22,865 bases of DNA from contig QXVZ01021039.1 of the NCBI GenBank assembly GCA_008931825.1, positions 1 through 22,865 of the forward strand, given 5' to 3'. Both the position numbers and the translations under genes were made by a program. The stretch's first letter is position 1; every line of letters begins with the position of its first letter. Shown here piece by piece: positions 1 to 8,900 of this stretch. The notes under the pieces are model-generated. The model did not search any database. It saw only the letters and a list, made by a program, of their open reading frames with translations, and was not told where the DNA came from. The stretch comes from Phallusia fumigata. Taxonomy: Eukaryota > Chordata > Ascidiacea > Phlebobranchia > Ascidiidae.

Positions 1-106
1 TTACAATCTTCATTTAAGGTTTCAAAAATAATTCTTTTTTACATGACCACATATCTGGTCCCAAACAAATATGTAAATGTAGTATTTACAGAAAGTACTT
101 CTTCAG

Positions 107-1117
107 TTTGGATCAGCAATTTTCCCCAATTTGCAAGTCACAAACTTAACTGACAATAAAAGTACCAGGGATGAAGCTGAGGTAATGCATGAAGTTTTCT
201 GTTTAAAAAAGTCCCGATATATGCTCAGAGGGTTCTGACAGCGGGGGTGCAACTTTTTCTGCATTTTAACCCAATGTAATTGCCACATTTTCAAGGTTTG
301 ACATATCAAGTTTTTTTTTCGTATCATTTGTTGTTTTTGAGATATTGAAGCATAAAAGCTCTTGAGTGACGCTTGCAGTTTAATTTGTTCATGCCATAAT
401 GGCAACACCTTTTGTTAACTTCTCACAATAGCCTGTATGAGCTGGAGATAGTATGGTTTGCTTTTGGCATTATTGGCAGTAACGAAATGAACAAAAATGT
501 TTGGGTGTTAATATTAAAATTTGGCTAGTTGGTTTCAGTTTTAACTGTCCAATCTTTTCTCTCCCTAAGTGCTCATTAATTCTTCAGTCCACCTATTGAT
601 AGCAAACGCCCCAAGAGTGTGCATTAACACCTCCGACTGAATTGATACAATTGTGTGTTAACTTACCCACAGAAAGAAAAATCATTGTCTGATCCCCTCA
701 AAAACAGTGCTGTAAAGTGTCAGATGGCCTACCAACTTTTGCGAATTATGGAAAAAATAGAGGAAATAATGCCTACCCTAAAAACTGCCTTTCTTGCAAT
801 GCACGGTGATGCAGATACAACATGTAGTGTGGAAGGTTCAAAAAATCTGCATAAGATAGCTCAAAGTGAAGACAAAACTTTAAAGGTAATGCTAACAAAT
901 ATTTGTCACTTGGTGGTGCCCAAGAGCAATCCAGTGAAACAATTACATAGTTGCTCAAGTATGTTGTTCCTGCCAAGCTTTCTTTCTTTTGTACAACTCT
1001 GTTTGTTTTGACCCTCAGATCTACAAGGATTGCTGTCATGATCTTATACACGAGATTCAACCTGACAGAGACCAATGTTTTGAGGACATACTATCGTGGC
1101 TTAAAGAGCGTCTTTGA
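107..1117 (+). CDS. MGLL: Monoglyceride lipase, 3' part (three terminal coding exons)
   Basis: This is the C-terminal 128 residues of a serine hydrolase that splits monoacylglycerols into fatty acid and glycerol. Exons are 107-181, 673-885 and 1019-1117 (TGA at 1115-1117), all phase 0, with GT-AG introns. The first exon carries a PNL motif matching the vertebrate LVLPNLSL region. The second begins just before SDPL, which matches NSDPL in vertebrates, and contains HGDADTTC. There the second D fits the catalytic Asp, and the Cys three residues later fits human Cys242. The last exon has CCHDLIHE, matching YHVLHKE, which supplies the catalytic His, and ends in WLKERL. The exon with the nucleophile serine (GxSxG) and the N-terminal half lie upstream of the window. 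No canonical AATAAA is visible after the stop. The family call is strong; orthology to MGLL rather than a close paralogue is inferred from these alignments made by memory. Confidence 0.87.
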
Positions 1118-1269
1118 AATCCCATTTTAAGTCGAATATCGTCTTTAATTGAACACTTATTATTTTTCCAGTGTTATACCTCAGTAATGTTATTAACTTA
1201 GTGTCGTCCTGTACCTTCAATGTGGAGCATTGTCCAAATAAGTTCGATGAAAAATTTTATCATATAAAC

Positions 1270-1564
1270 CAGGGGTGTGCAATTTTATTACTGGGGGACC
1301 GAATACAATCATCCGCATTGGACCGCGGGCCGCACTACAGTTTAACATAGGTTGGGTTTGTCGTACTGCATGTGAAAATAGAACATTCCGTTTAGAAAGA
1401 AACGCTATTTACGTTGTTCGCTTTATTTTTGCTTGTGGCATTGTTACGTCAAGGATAAAAAATTGAACTCTGGTCGGCAAAGAACTAAAAAGAAAAGCAA
1501 TGCACGGAAATCGTTTCGGTGGCCTCACAATTTTTATTAGCGGGCTGCTGGTTGCACACTCCTG
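1270..1564. mobile_element. Non-autonomous hAT-type MITE (about 295 bp)
   Basis: The ends form 13-bp terminal inverted repeats: CAGGGGTGTGCAA at 1270-1282, and TTGCACACTCCTG at 1552-1564, whose reverse complement differs at one base. The flanking 8-mers ATATAAAC (1262-1269) and ATGTAATC (1565-1572) agree at 6 of 8 positions, consistent with an eroded 8-bp target duplication typical of hAT elements. The subterminal GGACCGCGGGCCGC resembles the GC-rich ends of Charlie/Tip100-like hATs. There is no transposase, so it would have been moved in trans. The open frame at 1275-1466 is just repeat sequence. Confidence 0.72.
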
Positions 1565-2336
1565 ATGTAATCATTTGCAAGGAATTCTCGGTTTAGTCTT
1601 GGTGTTTTGACATTATGGCTCTATTAAGTTGCCCCGAATGCATCATATGTTCCAATGTTTGTGTTGTCTTAGTTTGCGGTAAATGTCCAATCAGTTGCTT
1701 GACTAAGCCACATATCTGAACGTGCGCAAAGAAAAAGTCAGTTTCTACACAATAAAATACCCAGAGGGTTTAGAAAAATACAGCAGCATTTGTTACAGCA
1801 GTTCAGTAACAGGTGTACGAAACCTTGCATGCGAACAGACCTGGTATTTGGGAATTGGAACATGCAAAGTTTATTTAAGTCGTTTACATGTTACAAACTG
1901 AGAAAATCAGCAAGTTGTTAGGTTTTTGCCCACCTTCGAAGCAACAATGTTTTGTTTTCAACCCTCGTGCACTCCCGCCAAATTTTGCGTGACGTAAATT
2001 CCATTGTCTGGCTCCTTGGGAACCGATTGATCGGCTCGCATGCTTGAACGAACAGATTCTACAACAAAACCAACGTAGTGGCTGAGAGAAAAGAGAAGCA
2101 GGCTAGAGGAGAGAGGCAAGAGCGCGTACAACACGAGGTCGATACTCACACTCAACTCACTGTGCGCGAACAACTGTTGTAAAAGGCAGTTGTGCGTGGC
2201 CGCAGACGGCGGGAGTTTACAGCCCAACTGCATGAAACGGCCTGGTTAAAGTTCGCTTCTGGCCATGCGCTGTTGCCAGCACGAGCAATCGGCTTTAGGA
2301 CTGTTTGAGGGAAAATATGTGCGGTTTGACAAGTAG

Positions 2337-2349
2337 CTTATCAGATAAG
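2337..2349. promoter_or_regulatory. Palindromic double GATA site upstream of RNASEH2C
   Basis: CTTATCAGATAAG is a perfect 13-bp palindrome giving a WGATAR motif on each strand. It ends 84 bp before the RNASEH2C ATG. Occupancy by a GATA factor is inferred from position and motif only. Confidence 0.4.
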
Positions 2350-2433
2350 TTGTAGCAGTTCAGTGATCAGAGTAACAAAGGCTGTGTTGTGTTTAGAAGT
2401 GGTAGGAGTATAGTAGCTGGCGAAAGGACTGAA

Positions 2434-2844
2434 ATGAGTATTAAAGTCAATTGTGGTAAACACCTTACATTGAAAACATCCGAAGTCAAACATATGCCGT
2501 GTACGATTGATGGCAATGAAGAAGCCAATGTATCGACCTATTTTCGATCTCAACAATCAAACCAAAGCAGTTTAAAAACCGTATTGCGGTCATCGTTTCG
2601 GGGCCGCCCATTGGAAGGCAAAACAATCGCCCTTCCGGACGGATACGTTGGCTTGATACTTGAAGAAAAACGGAAGCCCTTTTCAGAAGATGAAGATCGG
2701 ACATTCGACTTAACCCACTCGTTTGACAGTTTTCAGCAGTGGTACCTGGATTCACAGTATCTTAGCAAAAACACTGTGGAAGGTGCTTGTCAAGCCTGGA
2801 CTAGCAACATTGCTGCTGCCCTTCATGACCCTATTGAAGAATAA
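2434..2844 (+). CDS. RNASEH2C: Ribonuclease H2 subunit C (intronless)
   Basis: This 136-residue non-catalytic subunit of RNase H2 pairs with subunit B and holds the catalytic subunit A. The complex removes ribonucleotides and RNA:DNA hybrids from nuclear DNA. Two blocks match vertebrate RNASEH2C. The first is HMPCTIDG (residues 20-27) followed by YF, matching LPCEVAVDG...FF. The second is SSFRGRPLEGKTIALPDGYVG (from residue 53), matching [21 protein letters not shown]. The C-terminal part, with FDSFQQW and AWTSNIAAALHDPIEE, matches the ALTWPSLAAAIHAQVPED end. The human protein has 164 residues; this one is shorter at the N-terminus and in the acidic loop. The ATG at 2434 is the first in-frame ATG; the frame is open upstream to 2389 without one. 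Start and stop lie in one exon. An AATAAA overlaps the stop codon. Confidence 0.9.
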   Translation: MSIKVNCGKHLTLKTSEVKHMPCTIDGNEEANVSTYFRSQQSNQSSLKTVLRSSFRGRPLEGKTIALPDGYVGLILEEKRKPFSEDEDRTFDLTHSFDSFQQWYLDSQYLSKNTVEGACQAWTSNIAAALHDPIEE

Positions 2845-2845
2845 A
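2840..2845 (+). terminator. Polyadenylation signal overlapping the RNASEH2C stop codon
   Basis: AATAAA at 2840-2845 includes the TAA stop (2842-2844). No other canonical signal is seen before the DEPTOR start, so the RNASEH2C 3' UTR is probably very short. Confidence 0.5.
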
Positions 2846-2917
2846 CCTGGCAGACAGTTACAGCTGCCTTCACCCTATTGTAGCTTTGTGTTTACAAATT
2901 TTAATCATCAACATGAA

Positions 2918-2936
2918 TTGTGTTCTGTTTTTTTAG
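2918..2936 (+). promoter_or_regulatory. Candidate splice-leader acceptor in front of DEPTOR
   Basis: A pyrimidine run, TTCTG followed by seven T, leads into AG at 2935-2936. It lies 92 bp after the RNASEH2C stop and 61 bp before the DEPTOR ATG, with no first exon visible in between. In tunicates, downstream genes of operons are resolved by spliced-leader trans-splicing at such sites. It could equally be a cis acceptor for an unseen 5' UTR exon. Confidence 0.3.
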
Positions 2937-2997
2937 TGTTAGTTTATACATTTTCTAAGATTTCAAAGCAAAGGTTGTTGTTCTGTACAAAAGAAAA

Positions 2998-5900
2998 ATG
3001 GAACCTTTTAATTTGGATTTAGTGACTTTTGCTGAGAAATTAAGGTACCTGTTTCTAATGTTGTTAAAGCCTTGTAGATAGATGGTTTTCTAACCACAGC
3101 TTCATTTTCTAGGGAAAAGATGCAAAACTTTAAACCATCATTAATTCGGCAACGCCGTCCTATGTTCCGGGCATATCCAGATGTTTTTATGGGATGCGAA
3201 GCTGTTTCATGGGTGGTTAATGACTCCAAATTAAGTTAGTAAATTACATGGCTTTTAGTGTATTCATTCTTGTTTTGTATTTGTAATTTAACCGTTACAG
3301 AAAAAAATGATGAGAAAAACAACAATGGCAAAACAATGTCAGAAAGTAATTCAAATTTGACTGAATGTGATGCCATAGCACTCTTCCAGAAATTAATGGA
3401 TGCTGGTCTTCTGCGTAATGGTGGGTGTACAAACTATANAACCTTTTAATTTGGATTTAGTGACTTTTGCTGAGAAATTAAGGTACCTGTTTCTAATGTT
3501 GTTAAAGCCTTGTAGATAGATGGTTTTCTAACCACAGCTTCATTTTCTAGGGAAAAGATGCAAAACTTTAAACCATCATTAATTCGGCAACGCCGTCCTA
3601 TGTTCCGGGCATATCCAGATGTTTTTATGGGATGCGAAGCTGTTTCATGGGTGGTTAATGACTCCAAATTAAGTTAGTAAATTACATGGCTTTTAGTGTA
3701 TTCATTCTTGTTTTGTATTTGTAATTTAACCGTTACAGAAAAAAATGATGAGAAAAACAACAATGGCAAAACAATGTCAGAAAGTAATTCAAATTTGACT
3801 GAATGTGATGCCATAGCACTCTTCCAGAAATTAATGGATGCTGGTCTTCTGCGAAATGGTGGGTGTACAAACTATAAAATTTTTATGTGGTTATCTTTTT
3901 CTAAACCAAATCTTTCTAAATCAATGTAAAACACATATTTTGTAAAGTTCAAACCATGGAAGGATTTCAAAATGACAGATCACTCTACCGATTTTCATCT
4001 GATGATCAAGAAGGAGACACATTTGTACGCTCTGTTGCATTTGGATATCGGTTGTATAAAAAGTAAATTTTTGTCTTACTTTTGAATTATTGTCAATTAT
4101 ATGGCATTCATCTGATTTTTTGTTTCAGTGCATGCAATGCCGCATCTGGGTTATTTCAAAAAGTGTGTGCTTTTGGTCAACTGGTTTCTTCTGAATCCCT
4201 CAAGGCATCTGATGTAGTAACTTGGCTTGTTTCAAATGGACTATGTCAATCAAGGGAAACAGCTGTAGAGCAATGCGCGTCAATGTGTTCACACAAAGTC
4301 ATCAAGTCAGGTAAGCTTAGCTGAATCCTTGCCACGTTTTCACATCAAATATCTCTGGCTGGGATAGTGTATAGCGTTTGTGGCGTCTATAGTTGTTTAT
4401 TGTGATTGGGTCGTTTGACGAAGTCATCGGAGAAGGCGATTACGTTTTAGTGTGTTGACGAGCCAAGTAGTTCCTCAGGGAGAAAATAGCGGTCTTACGG
4501 TGCGCCGCACAACGTACGTAAATCACAGTGAATCAGACTGTTTGCTCAGCCAGTGATACAGCGTTTATCGCGGGCGATTTCCGTCCTAGCAACCACTCTA
4601 CTATGCGAGGTCAAGTAATTGGTTGTTGGCTTTCGCAACGAGCGAGTGTGGCTTGTTTGCATTCCCAAAGGGAACAGTTAACTTTGATGGTTGTTGGTAT
4701 AACGCCAGTGCCGTGTGCAACAAGTGCCACGTCGTTGGGTCACGCCTGGGTAAATGCCGCGTTAACAAAAGCCGAAGCGTGATTTCAAGGTTAAAACATT
4801 TGCTGCTTACTTCTGCTGCATAGGAAAAGTGGTAATACTTACAATTGTTTTTGATAATATTGTGTCGAATGTAAAATGTTGTGATGCTTACATCTACTGG
4901 AGTGTAAACAATTATAAACCCACCATCAAAATCTACCTTATTGTTTGTTGATAAAATGTGTAAGTGTGTCGCATTTTAGGTTTCATTGGCTTAATGATTT
5001 ATCAGTGTTTCCGCAACATGTCAAGCTACTCAGGCCGGACGTACGCACTTGCCACGCGCAACAACACTTCCGTACGCCACGGGGCACTTTGTTTAAGCAT
5101 ACCTTGGGTCCGACGGTTGTCAGATCGATGTCAATTTACTCTTAACGCCCGCTTATTCCCGCAGCGGCACAAAAGGCGTTGCCAACTAGACATCTTTCGC
5201 GGCTTATGTTTCGTGTTTTAGGGCGTGCCGCGGACCTTAGCTTGTCTAATTTTACAATAGCGGTTGGTCTGCTTACGGTGTCCTAATAGAAATAGCGCGG
5301 TAAGGATGTAGGTAGCCAACCTGTTGTGAGAGCGGCAGATGCCAACTAAAAACGGTTTATGAGTGACGCAAAACAGATTGCTTATCGAAAACTGGGATAA
5401 TCATAGAACCGTGTGAACGCTTGGTAAACAGATACAAAAATAACCATCTTCAGGAACAAATATATACGGTGTTGAGTTTACGGCATGACATCATTCCCTC
5501 ACCCAGGTCGGGCCATTAAATATTTATCTCGTTTCGTTTTTGCCTGCCCCGCGAGTGTCACGCAAAGGAAACAGAGAACCCCATACATGGTGCGACCGTA
5601 AACTCATGACATTTGTGGGCGAAACCATTTGTCGAGCCGGTCACTACGATACCTAGCTTTCCAATTGCAACCGGCGAACGCCTTCCAAAAATAAACCCGC
5701 TATGCTAAATACCGGCACAAGTCGGTACCAATCAGGCAAAATGCCGCCAGACAACCTTGTCAACGATCCTAAGTGGCCAGTTGCTAACGTCGCAATTCGG
5801 CATGCTGCCCGAGTTGCCACTCGTCGATCAGGCGCGTGCTGCGTGATAGGTATTTATAGGCTGCAGGCGCGAGACTGGCAGACTAACGCAGCGTGACCGA

Positions 5901-8900
5901 ATGCTGGCCTTAGCATCAATGGTAGTTTGGCATGCCACAGCACTGACACGTCGATGTACATGATACCAGTTACATCATCGCTTGCAAGCTTGATTACTAA
6001 GATCAGGCATGACGAATGTGCAAAGTTCGAACAAGGGACTTTGGATTTTAAAAGCACGTGATTTGTCATTTCTTGTATGTAAGCTTTAACCACAACAATC
6101 AAACTGATATTTTGTATGTAGTAAATATGGCGCAATTCGTCGTGTCGGTTTCAGTCTTCGCCCTCAGCCCCGTTTTTATAACAAGCAACAGACTCGCGAT
6201 GATATGTTTTGCCATTGAGTATCGCAACCTCGTTATGTAATACAATCTTTACACTATGTTCGACCTGTAGTTCGAAACCAGGCATGTCATGTTACCTACG
6301 TCATCCGTGAATCCGGACAGTTCCTTCCAGTAAATAAACGTCACTCACAATTGACAAAACGCTGGTGTAATTTGTTAGCGTGAATCACCTACCCTCAATG
6401 CAAATCTTTGTATTGGGACTGATAAACCGTTTTGTCCTTATATGTCACCCTAATTTTTTTACGATGTATGGAAGGGTTTTCGCGATATTCGTCACTATGT
6501 GTAACCCCACTGCTGCACCCCACGTGATAATAACATTACCGTATTTCGAACAACTGTTGCTGACGCATACATGTTATGCCAACGGGTTGTAGTGAGTTTA
6601 CTATGTAAGAGCATTTCTGAGAGGTCAGCCTTTGTCATGTTGGCAAAAAGCATCTTTCGTCAGGCTAGGGGTATCACACTTCCTTTAAATAATACATGAC
6701 ATTCCACATACTAATGTTAACGGATTTATAGGTGATTCACACTCGTTCTAATAATGGAAATGATCGTGGCGGTCCTCTTATGTTATTGACCGCGCAGTAT
6801 TTGGATCAATATTGAGGATTATCACTCTCATTGATCGCTTTCTCTTGGGATGTGATATGCTCCACTTTGTTGTCTGTGAATGTTGTTTGATCGCCAACCA
6901 CTGGCGGTGCCCGCTCACATCAAACCACGTGCTGTTGTTTACCTCCCTCTCCAGACACAACTGCCCCACTTATTACGTCACCAACTGTTTTGACGCATTT
7001 TCCCCGTGAATCAGCGCTGTTTTTCAGGGTGGTTTGTTTTCATGGTCTGGTTTACAGTGCCCGTCAAAGTTGACCTCAAATGAACTCAACCGTGGCGATC
7101 GTCCGTTTCTCTAGTCGCGGGTTTGGCCGTCTGTGTGTGGCGGCTGTTCAGTTCTTTTGTTTGATTTACAGCTGTACGTTTGACTTGAGCGCCATCCGCG
7201 CGAAATTTAATTACACAAGGTCGCCTCTGGGTAAAAACTAACGCCTTTTCGCTAGGTTTCATAACACGCTTTCAAGCCGACACCCATAATTATGGTAAAT
7301 GAAACGCGCGTTAAGCGTGGTGCACGCGGCCCGCCGCCCGCCGCGAGCCAATTTGCGTCAATGAAAAGTGCCTTTCTGCATAAAAATCTGTTTGCGTGAA
7401 ATGTAAAATTTGTTTTGCGGCTCACTGTCTACCACATCACATGACATGCAAAATCTGTAGCGTGCGAGAAATGCATTACATCGTGTTGTTTTGTCCTGTA
7501 AACTCGGAAGCCGGGACACTTGTTTACTTGTACCATGCTGTGAACCCGAATAACCTGTAGCTCAGCACCGACCCATTTATATGTCAGTTCCTTTCAAGCC
7601 ACCCAATTAGGCGGTGTGTACTGTTTGTGAAATTGATGCACTTTCTGGGAAGTAACGGTAGCGGTAATGTCGTACGCGGTTGTTGCAACACAGACATGCT
7701 TTCTACTTCCTGTATGTTTTGTTACGTAACGCCCTTTGTACCCTAGTTTCTTACCGAAAATTTCGTGTATTGCAGTTGACCCAGAAGTTTCCGAGTTCGG
7801 CGACGACAGATCCTTCTACGTGTTCGTGGTGGACTACACCCGCAAACCTTTGACGGTGGCACAATTCCTTGCTGGCGCAGCGCGAAGTGGGTCACAGTGC
7901 AGCAGCGTTACAAGAAACAAGCATATCCATCTCAGGTAACGTGTATATAGCCTTAGGTCACTGACGTATGCATCGACCTTTGTTGATAATGTATGCTTTT
8001 TGACGGATACGCAAATGCAAACTGCTGGCGAATGGCCCGCGGCTGTGTTGTCCCGATGTTATCGTTTTGTCGGTGTAAGGTCAATCGAGGTGGTACATGC
8101 AAAGTATATGGCATTTCACTGTGCTATTTTGCATTCTATAGACAAACGAGCGATCAATTGATGGACCTTTCACTGCATAACTCCGCACTATTGTCAAGCA
8201 GAAATCCGCGTCAAAAAGGTAAGATCGTGTTACAATTCACCTTTACAGCCAGTTGCAACAGAATTTAATTATGGTCTGATTTTGTAGGCTTATCTACGTC
8301 ATCTGACGATTCTGGCATCGAAAACGGTTCAATGTAAGTACAATAGTAGTCGTTGTGTAACTAAGCAAAAGGTCGCGTTTTAAAACGGCATGCAAGTGTT
8401 TCCGTGTAAACGCTAACGACGCGCGGGGCCGCTGATGCTGCGAAATTGTGATTGCTGTATAATTTAAGGCAGTTTCCACATCCAATTTGCGTTAGAAAAT
8501 CACGAACTGTAATTCCCTCATTTGTGGGTTGATTTTCTCATGTTTGTTGAACTCCTTCACTGGCGAATCTGCTATTTTTTGCCCTTTGTCCCGGTTTGAC
8601 ATCGGATCAATCGTCATGGCAACCTAGCCCGGGGGCGCATTGTTGGATGTAAGAGGCCAAAAACGCTTTGTAATTATGTACTGAAAACGTTCACGGACGA
8701 AAGCTGTCGAGCTCAGCAAGCCGGTAATGATCTCTTCTGTTGCTAGGCCATTCGAGTGTAACAAACCGTGAATTGAACCCTATGCTGAGTGCCGCTATTT
8801 TGCTCGCACGGCATCCCGGTGGCGCTTTCTTTAGCTCAAGCGCTTGGTTATGTAACAAGAGATTTGCTGCCGCGGGATAAACGGGTCAACGTGTTGTTTG

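Larger units (their letters stand above)
1118..2433. other. Intergenic region between MGLL and RNASEH2C
   Basis: No gene is recognised here. It contains the MGLL 3' flank, a hAT-type MITE (1270-1564), a purine-rich GAGA-like stretch at about 2080-2125 and, close to RNASEH2C, a palindromic double GATA site (2337-2349). CpG content rises toward the RNASEH2C start, as expected for an unmethylated promoter in a mosaic-methylated genome. The transcription start site cannot be placed from sequence alone. Confidence 0.6.

Noticed and set aside
103-408. 101-codon open frame on the minus strand
   Set aside because: It overlaps the MGLL exon 107-181 on the opposite strand, resembles no family I know, and has no convincing splice context.
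1958-2233. 91-codon minus-strand open frame near the RNASEH2C promoter
   Set aside because: Low-complexity Leu/Ser content comes from the purine-rich tract on the + strand; no homology recognised.
3008-3667. Identical 73-codon minus-strand frames
   Set aside because: They are the antisense shadow of DEPTOR exons 1-2, repeated by the assembly duplication.
5840-5900. TATTTATAG as an internal TATA-type promoter in DEPTOR intron 5
   Set aside because: A TATA-like word alone is weak evidence, and no first exon with a fitting donor was found after it.
6255-6285. TTCGAAACC word resembling a tRNA B box (possible tRNA-derived SINE)
   Set aside because: No matching A box at the right distance and no cloverleaf could be drawn.
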